The notes under the pieces are model-generated. The model saw only the letters and a list, made by a program, of their open reading frames with translations. It was not told the DNA's origin and ran no database searches. This document shows, one piece after another, positions 22,922 through 34,790 of a DNA stretch of 64,000 bases (within the stretch, counting starts at the first letter, position 1; every line of letters begins with the position of its first letter). The DNA is from Xiphophorus maculatus (Eukaryota; Chordata; Actinopteri; Cyprinodontiformes; Poeciliidae): NCBI RefSeq assembly GCF_002775205.1, contig NC_036451.1, positions 24,423,139 through 24,487,138 of the forward strand, written 5' to 3'. The translations under genes were made by a program, and so were the position numbers.

Positions 22922-23934
22922 AGATGCGCATCGCAGCAGCTGTTCCTCCAGGGCCGGCCCAAGGTAATATGGGGCCTTAGACAGAACCCCCCTCCCTCCA
23001 GAACCCGTTCTACTAAGAACCTCAGCATCACTAACATGTTTAAATATCGATCAGGTGAATCTGTGAGAAGGAGACCAGGTTTATTGGCCGAGTTTAAAAT
23101 CAATCACTGATTATTGGTTATTTGCTGTGATGTATTTGTGAACAAACCCAATTCAAACACAAAGATATATTGTAGCCATGGTAACACAACAATCAAACTA
23201 TCAAGATGATTCTTTAAACTTTTACAAAGTAAACGTCCTAATTAAATCCTAAATGTACTATTTATTTTTTCTCAGCTGAATGCATTAAATAAAATGTAAT
23301 AACATTGTTATTCTCTATAAATGATGCTGAAGGTTTAGATCTATGGTCTGTGGTTCAATTAAACCATTTCTAGGGGCCCCTGAATGTCTGGAGGCCCCTG
23401 AATGGCCCCTACCAGCAGCTAATGAGTTTTCTTTGCCTTGATATTTCAGTCTTATAATTCTAGATCTAGAAGTTTAACATCAAACTATTATATAGAGTTA
23501 ACCCCTTTGAGCTTTTGGATCTATAAATCAGTCTGCAGCCAGGTTGTTCTAGAGGTTAAATAGATATTATTAGGGCTTAATTAGTAAAATGGCAGCAATT
23601 TTGCTTATTTCATTGCTTCATAACCTTTGACCTTCTCTCCTCTGATCTGTTTAACAGCTACAGTCTCAGATCAGCTCAGCCGTCCAGGACTGTCAGCAGC
23701 AGAAACAGAAACTTTATACCTGTTGGGGAAAATATAGACTAGATTTGCTTTGCATTTCCCTGCATGATGGCAATGATATAGTAGGATCCAATTAGATTCT
23801 TGATTAATATGGGTTGTTGCTATGTTGTTGTACGGAGTTTTTGTTCAATGTGCCCCTTTTTTAAATTTGAGCCCCTGCCCCTCCAAAGGTCTCAGCACGG
23901 CCCTGTAGCTGTGTAGTCTGCGCTGAACACATGT

Positions 23935-24360
23935 CAAAAGGGATCAAATTACACACTAAGGGAGCGCAGCCTGTAGTCACGACGCCATTTCAACACATTA
24001 TGATGGATTTCATCGAATGAAGCCCAGCAGAAAACAAAAAATATTGCCTAGTAAGAGTAGACTTGTTCTCAAAATGGGTCCAGGCATTACCACTAGCACT
24101 CATGTACATGCGCCGCCAGAAACATAACCTCAGTCCTTTTGAAAATTTTCTTTGCAGGACCACCTAACCTAAGGTTGGGACCCCCGCAGACACCAGGACC
24201 AGATACAATCACATGTGATGACAAAATGCTTAACTATTGCATCTCACTTACAGATCAGCTGAAAACTGTCAGACAGTAGGTCCTGCGAGGGATACCCACC
24301 TGCTCCTGACCACCCACACCACCATCAAGGTTGCTGAGAGGGCCACCTGCACAACTTTCC
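23935..24360 (+). pseudogene. Retroviral integrase remnant (endogenous retrovirus)
   Basis: Conceptual reading shows the integrase core start PFQHIMMDFIE, an in-frame stop, then YCLVRVDLFSKWVQALP, the region of the first catalytic Asp and the following conserved strand. After a frame change come a NLSPFE motif, a PPQTPGPDTITCDDK-like spacer and a C-terminal LLTTHTTIKVAERAT motif typical of the DNA-binding end. Several frame breaks, missing sequence between the motifs and a stop codon make it non-functional. It runs directly into the gag segment, the reverse of normal proviral order. Confidence 0.8.
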
Positions 24361-24364
24361 TATT

Positions 24365-25024
24365 ATGGAGACAAGACCCAATGGACCCCAACTGGTCTGC
24401 TCTGTCTTGCCCCTAGACGTCCTCATCCATATTTCTAAACAACACTTACCACCTGTGGAACGAGGTGGCGTCGCCATCGCAGCTGCCCTCCTGACTCTGG
24501 TCCAGACCATAAGACCCTCATTCCAAGAACTGAAAATAATTTTTATGTACGTGTATGGCATCACTGTCACCGCAGAACTAGGTGACCTGTTCGATGTCAC
24601 AGACCGCCTAGTCCACCCAAACTACGATGACCAAGACAACGCCGCCTACGCTGCTGCAGTGACTGCACTCCTGAACAAAATCAAAGAAATCTTACCCATT
24701 CAACATCAGTATTATATCGTCAAACAGTGTGTGCAAAAAGCCAACGAGACCCCATATGATTATTTCCAACGCCTGTTAGAAGTTTTTAAAATTCACTCCG
24801 GACTACAGGAAGAAGCAGGCTGGCGTAACTCACCACGCATCACCCCATTTGAAGGTTTTCTGTGCCATCGCTTCTTAGAGGGGCTAATAGAACCAATAAG
24901 AGAGGCTGCAAAGCAGTCCTACATTGGCTGGAAGAGCGAACCCCGCATTATTGAGATGATAAGCCAGGCCACCCATGCATATGAGGAATTCATCGACAAA
25001 GAAGAAAAAGCGCAAAAGAAATAA
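24365..25024 (+). pseudogene. Gag capsid fragment of an endogenous retrovirus
   Basis: An open frame of 219 codons, the longest in the gene-poor half of the window. Its C-terminal half carries a capsid major-homology-like segment (NETPYDYFQRLLEVFKIHSG) like that of class I (gamma/epsilon-type) retroviruses, and it ends in a charged coiled tail. The N-terminal matrix part and any myristoylation start are absent. The ATG at 24365 is simply the first Met after the integrase remnant. The frame stops at 25024, before the zinc knuckle, which lies in another frame. Confidence 0.8.
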
Positions 25025-25175
25025 GAAAAGATGATGTAAGACGCTCAGTTAGCCTTTCTCCAAGCAGTCACCAGACTACCAGGTTTACCAGGTTTGGCCC
25101 AACCACCAACAACGTGGCTATCCTGCAGACCCACCTCAACACCAAGGCCCCTACACATACAGCTCCCGCGATGCC

Positions 25176-25217
25176 TGTTACAACTGTGGACAGAGAGGAC
25201 ACTGGGCTCGGTTCTGC
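25176..25217 (+). pseudogene. Nucleocapsid CCHC zinc knuckle of the same retrovirus
   Basis: Reads CYNCGQRGHWARFC, a perfect CX2CX4HX4C knuckle, followed by a basic RGRGRG stretch. It is shifted one frame from the capsid ORF and separated from it by a stop. Downstream, 25350-25440 encodes a hydrophobic stretch that may be an envelope leftover, but I cannot confirm this. Confidence 0.85.
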
Positions 25218-25935
25218 CCACATCAAAGAATTCAAGGAAGAGGACGAGGATTCAACCAAACTTCAATCCAGGAACTCAACAAGCACCTCAGGTAACCTGA
25301 GCTACCCACGGTTTCGGCCCACTCTGTAGACCCAACGTCTAACAGGGGCAGCATGACGCCAAACGTGCTGAAGGTGCCAGCCCTGGGAGGAACCATTGGG
25401 ATGCTGGTCCTCCTCATCCCGGCCATCATCATACTCCAACTCGAGCCTCCAGCACCGCCTATGACAGTACCCCCACCACGATTCTACTACATCAGCAGGT
25501 TGAAATGAACTATGTTGAAGGCACCACCATGTCCATAAGACTCACCACCTGTAGCTACCTTGTATCATAAATGTTTTCAAAAACCCCAGGGTCCAGCAAA
25601 TCCTGGTTGAAACTTATGTCCAGCTCCAGAACCTCCAGGGAGAAGGTGTTAGATTTGTACAGGAGCGCCCCGAATGACCACCCCCATACATAGAACACCT
25701 GTAAATAATACCTTTTATTTTCTATTTTTATTATACGTTCTTTACCTTTGCTTAAACTATCAGAGGACTGTCCCTCACAAAAGCAGCAGACTTCCAAACA
25801 CAACCTGTGATTGAAATAACTCAAACCACTCCAACTGGGAAGGTTATTTTATGATGTTTTATTGTGTTGTCTCTCCTGTCAGAACATGCATTATATTCAA
25901 ATAATTTTTAGCTATTGTATTGTTCCTTATGGAAC

Positions 25936-25950
25936 AAAAGGGAGGAATTT
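25936..25950 (+). other. Polypurine tract
   Basis: AAAAGGGAGGAATTT directly precedes the TG that opens the LTR, as expected for plus-strand priming of a retrovirus. Confidence 0.75.
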
Positions 25951-26526
25951 TGAAAGGAAACTTATTGTTTAATCATATTTTATCATTTATTGCATTAACC
26001 ATGTTGTTTCATTATTAATTTAGAAACGAAGTATCATGTTTTGTTTCTTTTTAACTTACCAGAAGAGTCATAAAATAAAGAATGTGTAGACAGTTGAACT
26101 TTTGTTTCCCTGCACAAACAGTTCTGAGATTTCTATGTGTGAAGATGATTAAAAGGTGCTGGTTCCGTTGTTAAGACCAAATAAGTTGTTTGTCTCTGCA
26201 GAAGTCACGCCACAGTCTATACAAGCAAGACAAGGAAGCTCATCTCGAGGTATACGACTGTGGTTACATTTATGCAAAAATATGCGCAGGAACTAGTTTC
26301 ACACCTCTGAATAATTTCTAGAAATTCCTTTATTTCTTTTTGCAAAGCCACAACCCATGTTTAGTGCAAACATCTGTATATAAGATGCATGCTCTGTAAC
26401 CTTGTTCAGAGATCACTGATGGATTTAATCTGCCTGTGCTGTTCTCTATCTGCAGTTTCTCATTAAATCTAATTTGTTCTCCACTATTTGCCTGAGTCTC
26501 GGTCTCTGATTTTGTGCAAGTTTACA
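25951..26526 (+). mobile_element. 3' LTR of the endogenous retrovirus
   Basis: Begins TGAAAGGAAAC right after the polypurine tract and is taken to end at ..AAGTTTACA. Inside: TATA box TATATAAG near 26378, then 'cctgtgctgttctctatctgcag', an ATTAAA poly(A)-like signal near 26463, and a U5-like 'gagtctcggtctctgattttgtgc'. Total about 576 bp. No matching 5' LTR was found in the window, so the provirus is truncated or rearranged at its 5' side. The right border is less sure than the left. Confidence 0.7.
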
Positions 26527-27196
26527 GTGGGATTATGTGTCCAGGCATAGCTGTCCATCTCACCCTCTCTTAGACCCACTGACTGCTGGAGACAGACAGG
26601 GTTGATTCATTTTATTGTTTGTTTAGCAATTGAAGTTGTGGACATTTTTTTCTGCTTACTTTTTGGTAAGCTTTACGTTTGATATTGTCATCTTTAATTA
26701 AAACCCACTCAGTATGCTGTTGTGGCAAATCAGCCCAGTCATGGATCAGTCATTCTTTGGCATATGCAGGACTGAGACATCAAAATTACCCGAATTATAT
26801 TGTTTTTCATCCAGCCAGCAATTTTTAGAGTCCACTTTTATGACAAATTGAGGTAAAACCTTTGTGAATTGGCCTCTTTCGTAGGAGTTTGTTTCAGCTG
26901 ACATTATACATACAAATAAGCTGCCTTTTGTCTGTAGCTGAGTTCGCTTAGTGTGTCCTTTAGTTTTGCTGTGAGCAGTTCAGACCGACCAGTTTGGCCG
27001 CAGGTTCTCCCGAAACATGGGCTCCTCAGATTGCTCAGTGGCAAAGTCTGCCTGCTAGCTGGAGGATCCGGGCCGCTCCGAGACGAGAAGACAATCTAGA
27101 AGTGGGTGACCATGCAGAGGGCAGGGGTAGTCGGGAAGTGCTGGAGGTCTCTGGGGCCGGGAGGTCACAGGGATGAACATGCGAGTGCAAGGGCCG
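26527..27196. other. Intergenic / lnp1-like 3' region
   Basis: Downstream of the lnp1-like stop codon on the minus strand, so partly its 3' UTR. A minus-strand AATAAA-type hexamer is near 26613. Forward open frames at 26994-27355 overlap the terminal RING exon antisense and are shadows. Confidence 0.45.
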
Positions 27197-30100
27197 TCAT
27201 GGGACAGTGGTGCGGGACGAAGACCAGTAGAGAGGCTTTATGACGGAGACGTGGACACGGCACGTGGGGCATGTCTGTCTCTTCCACAGCCACTGCTCCA
27301 TGCACTGAAACACACCACAGAACAGACGGGAACGTCACCCACATTTATTGGCTAACTGAGTCGGAGATTTATACACATATGTTCTCATGGCAGCACGTCA
27401 TTTCCCACATGTAGGAACTACATGCACAACAAGGCCATGTGGGAAGGACGACAGTAACACGTGTTTTGTTCATTTCCTGTGAGATCCTCAGAAAACAGTT
27501 TCCTGTGTTTAAAAACGGATAAAGCTGATATAACCAGTGGTGGCCTCCAGGGAGGTCTGGAGGGGTCCGTGGCCCCTTCTTGAAAATTCTGGCCACCCCA
27601 GAGAATCCGGTTCATGTCATTGAAAAGCAAGCAGAGTCATCTTCCTCAATGAAGGCATAAATGTAAATCCCATTAAATAAAAAATAATAATAAAAAAATC
27701 ATATTTCTGGGAGCATCACTAGAAATTTAACACAATATCAACTCTGGTTTCAAGGTCAACACTTGGATTGTAATAAACAGGGTCACCTATTAAAGTACAT
27801 TGATGTGTGAGCATACTGAAATGTACATATACACATATGCAGATGTTTCACCTACTTTATACATTTCTTTACTGTAAAGTGTAAGTTGACAGACAATGTT
27901 TACACCAGGTGTTGTAGCTTACAGAAGTATTCATACCCAAGGAAAGATTTCACAGTAACTCTGGAGAGCAGCACAGACGGTACACACCATCAGTCTGGAC
28001 TTTCATGGAGAAGTGGCAAAAAGGAAGACATTGTTAAAAGAAATCCATGAAGACTCATTTGCAGTTTGCCGCCGGTCATGCAGGGAACGCAGCAATCATA
28101 AGGAATATGGTGCTCCAGTCATAAATGACCAAAATGAGGCTTGCTTCATGCAAAATGCTTTCGGATGCGAGAAACTATCACTGTACATCACCCTGAATAT
28201 GGTTTTCTTTAAACGGGGTCAAAGAAGCTACTAATAGATAATGAAATGATGGATTGACATAAATACAGGGCAACCCTTCAATCACTATCGTTTTCCTTCT
28301 GCTTCACTTTTTGTGGGCCAACCACACAAAATCCCAAGAAAATACATCTAATTTTGCAGCTGCAACTTGACAAAATGTAAAGTTCAAACACTATGAATAC
28401 TTTTGCAAGGATCTCTTCAAGCTCATAGACAACAAAAACCTCTGGTACATCTAATACTGCATATTATTAAACTCAAATGGCCGCACTTATTTACATACAG
28501 TCACAAAAACTAAGTTATTCTTTGACAAGTAAATGCTTTTAATTGTAAATTCAAACCTTTAGACTACTGTAAATTTGGTGCCTCACTGCGAGGGGGAAGA
28601 GGTTAACTGGAACACCAAAATCTGACCAAACCCAAAGAGCTCATAGGTCAGCTTTCAGGAGACATTTTCAGGATTTGCAGATTCAGACCCGCCACGTTGC
28701 TGAAATAAAGCGATTCCTGACCATTGAAGGAATCACTAAATAAAAAAAAGATGGCGCCCTTCTGAGAGATTTCAGCGATGCCTTCGCAGGGAAAGCTGTC
28801 GACGCGGGGCGTGCTGCTCCTTCGCCGAGGAAATCCACCCATCCGCAGACTTTCTCCTCTCCTCCGTCAGCCTCCTGAACAGACAGGCCACCGTGTCGCT
28901 GCCTCTGCGCGGCGCGCTCGCCTCTAACCGCCGGGCCTCCTTCAGCACCCACCAGAAGGAGACATCAGACTCAGTAAACGCCAAGTTGGGGGTCAACGGT
29001 TTGTGAGGACGCTCCATGCATCTACAGAGTCATTTGCTACTGGATCGCTGTTTTCATACCAGGCCCCGTCATGCATGTGCAGGATTGAGATGTGAGATCT
29101 GATCTGTGGCATGCTTGGGATCACGTTGAACACAGACAGGAAGTATGCTGTGGATCTGACCTGAACACGTCCTCTTACCTCTTTGTGGAAGCGGTGTGTG
29201 CAGTGAAGTTCTTGAACTCCCTCTCCGTTCTTGCACATGTCTTCGTGGCAAATCAGGCATATCTTGTCTTTATCGCTCTATGAAACATCAAGAGGAACGA
29301 GATTTTCAGCGTCAGGGTCAGCAGTTCCTTTGTTTCTGATACTATTATACAAAACTACAAAGGGACATGTGAGTGATTCCATTCGCAAGGAGGGGACAAT
29401 GATGTCACAAATCTGTACTAGCGTTACAGTGTTACATTTAGATTCCCCACAAACTCCTTACTTAGGACTGAAAGTTCTGCTAATAGGAGCTTTTTATTGT
29501 TGTTGTTACATCATGCAGATCTTACATGTCTTCTATCCTGCGTGCACATTAAGGTAACAGAACATTAATGCCCTCTAAGCGCTCCTTAATCCTGACAGCC
29601 TTCACCAAAAATGACTAATCAAGAAGTTAAATGATAAAATAGACATCAGTTCTAACCAGACACATGGTTTTCTTGTCAGTGAAACACAGCCTCTTCTGGA
29701 AGGACTCTGTGATCTCTGGGATGGGGGTAATGCGGCTCTCCGTGACGGCCGTCTTGGGCCGGTTTTCGTCCGAGGAGATGCGATGAACCCTCTGGTGAGG
29801 CCTGACCTCCCCCTTGTCTTCCCTCGTTTTGGGAATGGGCGCGTTGGTCGCCGTGTGGATCTTGTTCAGCTTCATGGCATCCAGTTGTGTCTGTACGTCA
29901 CACAAACGAAGAGAAAATGGGTGTCATTGTGGGGTTTGTTCTTTTTTTTTCTGCTGAAAATACAAAGAGCCTCAGTGAGACCATTTTCAATAAATGAGAA
30001 AACCACTCTGCCACTAATGTCCTTAGGTAACGTCAACTAATTATAGCTAACCTCTGGACTCAGTTTAGCCAGTTAATTCATTAGCTATAATCTGACCACT

Positions 30101-33100
30101 GTGAGATGCAAGGCAAGTCCTCCTTAAGGTGATGTAAGGTGAATATTCTGCGTTTAATTCGGCTCCCCGATGTTTTTCTGTCTGACTAAAGCTAAGTTAT
30201 GTCAGAGCTCAATGGTGCTTTACTTCCAAGCATAGTGAACAAAATGTACTGAGCTGCTTCTCAGGAATTATATTACACAATCACTTTTACTGGTTAAAGC
30301 TAGAGATGCACCGATCCGATATTAATACCTGTATCGGTCCCGACATTGAAAATAATTCTAGATTGATCGCCTGTGACAATGTACCCGATCCATAAGGACA
30401 GATCTATTCAGTCTATTTCTATGCTTTGTACTTTGAGAGACGTCATGCTTTACTATTTATTTTACCGTACATTTGAAATTGCTAATTGCATTTTTGTCCG
30501 TTTGTTTATTTATCATTGAATGTTGTGCTCCTAATTTCACCGACTGAACAAATTGAAGTTGTGTTGTTTTTACATGTTTGTGAAACTACTGGTGTATTTA
30601 AGTGTGCAAAGTTATCAAATAAATTTGTAATTGAGTACATTTACATCTGTGTTTAAAAAGAAAAACAGGAAAAAGTCTGAAGTCAATTCAGCACTGTTTT
30701 TCTGTATTGGGTCGTCATCGGACAACACTAAACCTCAGATATCGGTATTGGTATCGGAAGTGAAACAGTGTGGCGATGCATCCCTAGTAAAAGCAAAATA
30801 TACATTAAAACATATATTTATGTGTTATATGAAAAAAACAATTATCCAGTGGAAAGTGACTCCATGTCGCTATCGTTCCTTTGTTTATGGCTAATTCATA
30901 TACCCATTGGTTTACATGCAAACATTTTTGGGGTGACAGTCAAGGGACTAAAGAAACGCCGCCTACTAATTCATAAGCAGACAGAGAGAAGGTCATATCA
31001 CTCATGCATCTAAACATTTCAAACCAGGTTATACAGGTTGTCTCATTGACATCCAAGATCTCATTTGTAAGAAAGACCTGTTTTTATAAAACAAACCAAA
31101 AATCACAAACACAGCAACAAAACAAATACTTAGGAATTTTGACTCAATTAACCCCTTAACTGGCAGCGAAAAACTAGATTTGTCCCGTGGATGGGATAAT
31201 GAGCTAACAAAAATATGAGCTAAAAACAAGAGCCAAGATTTCGTGCTTTAACGTAGATGACTTCATCAACCATGTAATTTTTCAATGTTTTGCACCTTTA
31301 TAGCATCTTTTGTGTAGTCTTAGTTTTGGTAATAAAAATATTAAAAATGATCAATAAAGAAAATAAATCCCCACTTTTATGAGTGAGCGAAATACACATG
31401 TCAAAAACTATTTCCCTAAATGCTCCATTGCAGATTTGGACCATGGATGTGTCAGATAACACACAGCAGCTCCCTGTTTTACAAAAACCTCATCCAATAA
31501 AGCTCATCTGTCATGGCAGGTAAAACAAAATGATTTATTTATGCAAAGTCTACTTGCTGGGACTGAGTCGTTGAGAAAAATGTCCGACACATACACACAC
31601 ACATGTGCAAGCAAAAATAATAAAAACCTTTGACCAAGTCCGAATTGACATATGCACAAACGTAATAAATCAAATCAATTTAATGTTTCATTCGTAGATG
31701 GACCAGTCGATCAAACAACAATACGAATCAGACAGTTTTTTTGATCAGTGGTCGAGTCACGTAGCGAAGCGGCTGGAGGGGGTTTCCATTGATTAATTGT
31801 CAGAAAACATCGGAGTCAGTTGATATGAGAATCAGCAGGTCAGAGGTCAGAGAAAACTGTAAACCAATATTAGCCAGGACATTAATGAGCGATCCGTCTC
31901 TTTGTTTTTCTCATTTTAGGTTACATAACGGTTCATCGTCGCCATCCAGTCTGATCCAGAATTAGCCACCATCCCCCACGAAAACAAAACAAAGCTCTAT
32001 GTATTTCATTCATTTCTCCCGCATCTCTAAATAACTGTAAACATTAAAACTTTTTAAGGTTTCTCTTTCATTGATGAAACTTTAATAATATAGACCAACA
32101 AGGTGCTAACTATGATTTTCCAAAGCAATATAATGTAGTTTAAAAATGATCAGGTTTAAATATATATATATATATTCTATGTGCTACTGAATGAGCAACA
32201 AATCATCAGTTTAATCTTAATATCAGCAACATTTGCTACATTATCTACTGAATGCACACAGCTATTTTGAATTGTAGACTGCAGAGGGCGTTCTTACTGT
32301 TCCTACAACTGGGATCTTAAAATTTGACGTCTAAATACCAGGAGAAAACAAAAACCAGGTTTCAGCAGAAATCAATTTAGCAAAAACTATAAATAATAAT
32401 AATAAAATAAGAGATCGGTTTAGCAGTCAGATGTGGAACAAACACATCCTAGATTCTAAAGACCCTCTCAGCTCCCTTCACTATCTTTAACAGGGCCCAG
32501 AGTTCCACAAAGATGCATTAATACCTACTATATGCAGAGCCAGACTTTAGAAAGGGTTGCCAGTGGCAGTAGCCCAGGGCTTCACTTCATAGGGGACTCC
32601 CACAGATTTTTAAGCTTTTTTAAAAGTGTTTTTTTTTTTTTACGAACGCATGTTTTGCAGACATTGTCCTTTATCTAAGAGTCATTGGTCCATATCAGGT
32701 GAGTTGTACAAATATTTGGGGATTGTTTTATTAAAGTAAACAATACTCAAGTATTGGTTATGATAATTCCTTTTTGGAACAACATGTTGAGCTAATGGCC
32801 ATTTTTTCTCTGGTACATCGGGCACCAAAACAGCTTCCAGCCCAGGGGCCCACATCCTTGTAAATACGGCCCTGAGTATTTCTTACACATGCAGTACAAA
32901 TTTTTATCAAGGCAAACTCCAGGTTAGGACTTCTTTCTACAACAAGTCATAAAACATCAGGCATTCACGTAGAAGGGAACAGTCCAGACATGAGTAAAAG
33001 TCACGTCTTGCTGTAATAAAATAGCACAAACATGAAAAGCTGCTTTTCTGTGTACATTATGCTGCTCTGCAAAAGTCAATTCAAGTGGAACTGAGTGCAT

Positions 33101-33279
33101 CCGAGTGTTGCTCCTGTCCTTACCACGGTGGGGAGTGATGCTCTGCGATCGAGGTTTGTTTTCGAAGGCCGCCTGAAACTGCGTTTTCTCTCTCTGGAGT
33201 GTCCGCGGTCCGTTCCGTGACCCCAGTAGCTACTCATCCAATTGGTGAAGTTCCCATCATCGTCCTCGTCGTTTTCCAT
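27197..33279 (-). CDS. lnp1: LNP1-like protein with C-terminal RING-H2 finger (putative E3 ubiquitin ligase)
   Basis: Four coding exons on the minus strand: 33279-33124, 29890-29657, 29277-29179 and 27304-27197 (stop), 597 nt or 198 aa, all junctions phase 0. Exon 1 encodes MENDEDDD..NWMSSYWGH and a basic tail ending RRASLPTV, which matches my memory of the start of human LNP1 (acidic run, KWMSSFWGH, KTSLP). Exon 2 ends with ESFQKRLCF, matching LNP1 ESFERQLCF. Exons 3 and 4 together give a complete RING-H2: CLIC, then HCTHRFHKE, then CMEQWLWKRQTCPTC, i.e. CX2C..CXHX2HX2C..CX2C with the usual Trp and CP. RING-H2 domains recruit E2 enzymes, so E3 activity is likely but untested. The human LNP1 I remember (178 aa) has no RING. 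An in-frame upstream ATG at 33309 would add 10 residues. The gene lies between TMEM45 and TOMM70, as LNP1 does in human. Confidence 0.85.
27936..28416. mobile_element. Interspersed repeat, family B (inverted ends)
   Basis: Left end 'agaagtattcatacccaaggaaag' and right end 'atgaatacttttgcaagga' are inverted copies (GTATTCA..TGAATAC). Internal blocks such as 'gacattgttaaaagaaatccatgaagactc' and 'ttttgtgggccaaccacacaaaatccc' fit a common fish repeat. It occupies the intron between the two RING exons of the lnp1-like gene. A second copy is at 60376-60960. Confidence 0.65.
30301..30786. mobile_element. hAT-like MITE (TAGAGATGCACCGAT type)
   Basis: Ends TAGAGATGCACCGATCC and GCGATGCATCCCTA form an imperfect inverted repeat. 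Flanked by an 8-bp near-perfect duplication, GTTAAAGC (30293-30300) and GTAAAAGC (30787-30794). The interior carries 'tgtatcggtcccgacattgaaaataattctag' and ends 'cagatatcggtattggtatcgg'. Relatives lie at 55680-56215 and 62838-63330. Located in intron 1 of the lnp1-like gene. Confidence 0.8.
30787..33123. other. Remainder of lnp1-like intron 1
   Basis: AT-rich with a short (TA)n run near 32160 and poly-T tracts. No exon or recognisable repeat border identified. Confidence 0.4.
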
Positions 33280-33309
33280 CACGATAGCGGGCAGCAGTCT
33301 GAGGGACAT

Positions 33310-34790
33310 GATCACTGCTGTGTGTGCACACACACACAGGCACAGGCAGCCTCTTGGCTCAGCAAACCCAGCAGGACAGATTCAAATGAGATCCCAGCTC
33401 AGTGATGCAGAAAGCAAAGACCACGCTCAGCTGACCCACTAAAGTCTCTGACAGTCCCGCCACACACGAACGTCCCACAGGGGGAAGGTAACGTCTACTG
33501 GATGCCACTACGGAGCCTCTGGGCGCTTTTCGTCTGTGTTGTTGTTGTGTTATTCCTGGATAAGCCAAAAATAAAACAGCAGAGCTTTCGCTTGAGTCTT
33601 TAAATAAGAGAATCCTCGGTAAGCTCTTTACTGTGTGGCTGGCAGAGTTTAAAAAAAGGAGATGCTGGGAGACACTGAGTTACAGCTAGTAGTTTTTTTC
33701 AGTGGGTGGCTGTTGTGGCCTCTGCTTTAAATCTTTCCATTACAGTGACGGGCCTGCGGGTAAACAGCCGATACTCCAATTTGCCCATACTTTCCACTCG
33801 CAGGCCGCATCAAACCTGTCAATAATTATGGAGTTCCGGTATCTGTGTCTCCCACACTCAGAGCCCGGGGCTCCCTGTGGCAAACGGGGCAAACCACGTC
33901 TCTTCGGGATAACCTGTCTACCGCTGCACACCTCCCTGTATTTTTTTTCATAGTGTCTTTTTTCAAGACACTCTTGAAACTTTGCAGTTTGTAGTAGAGC
34001 TACAAACTTTAATTGGTTATATTGGGAGTTTATGTAATTGATAATTTGATAATTGAAAAGAATCTACAATGAAAAGCTTAGGTTGTAATAATAGAATAAA
34101 GATAAAACATAAACAGGAAGTTCAAGACACTCATAAGCTTTTAGCTAGCAACAAAACTTTTCATTAAAAGAAAAATACCTCTTGTAGCTGCTATTGCAGC
34201 AAAAGATTTATCCAAAAAAGTATTGATTTGGGAGCGAGGGGTGTGTGAGGGTGTGGGGGATAGACACACACGCAGCACACTTGTTTTTCAACAGGAAGAA
34301 ATGAAACACTAAAAACTCCATTCCTGCTTAACAGATAAAGCTTCAGTATCCTCAAGCCCACAGAAATTCCTGAAGTCTAAATGAAACATGCATCGCTTTG
34401 ACCAAAACGCAAGGTTGTATCTTTTCTACAGAGTGTTTCCAGTTGATTTAACAACATCCAACAAGATATATCCTCCCCTCTTGCCTGTGGGACGTGTCTT
34501 TGCAGACCATTTTATCCAAAAATGACACACAAAAGCTTAAAGAAGGCCTGCAAATCCTGAAGGGAAAACTCAAAGCAGCAATCAAAAACTGGAGAGAAAA
34601 AAAAGTACAAAAAACCCCAAAAAACTTTAAGCACATCCCAGACGTGTGTTTAACTCAGATGGTTAGATTATGCAGCTCAAAAACTAAAGTTCATGCTTCA
34701 TAATGTGAGACTAGTAGTTTATCTGTTGCATTTATCCTTTCTGACTGGGTGTAAAAAGTTGCAGTTTTCCTGTCATTTCACTGAGTATCT
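33310..34790. other. Upstream flank of the lnp1-like gene
   Basis: A usable acceptor (tgtgtgtgtgcacacacag) lies just upstream of the first coding exon near 33320, so 5' non-coding exon(s) must lie further upstream on the minus strand. No CpG island is visible here. In human, LNP1 and TOMM70 start from one shared bidirectional region, so the first exon could be as far away as about 41 kb. Confidence 0.4.

Larger units (their letters stand above)
21757..23905. mobile_element. Composite repeat bounded by imperfect inverted termini
   Basis: Left end CAGGCACGTGCAGAG..CTTGAGCCCC and right end (reverse complement) CAGGGCCGTGCTGAG..GGGGCTCAAA are inverted copies. The flanks 'ctgtggtag' (left) and 'ctgtgtag' (just past the right end) could be a decayed target duplication. 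The interior holds a tRNA-derived SINE and two short minisatellites. No transposase frame seen. Confidence 0.5.

Noticed and set aside
28772-29017. Extra minus-strand exon of the lnp1-like gene (KEARRLEASAPRRGSDT..)
   Set aside because: GC-rich open stretch but no convincing acceptor, and inserting it between 29179 and 27304 would break the RING finger.
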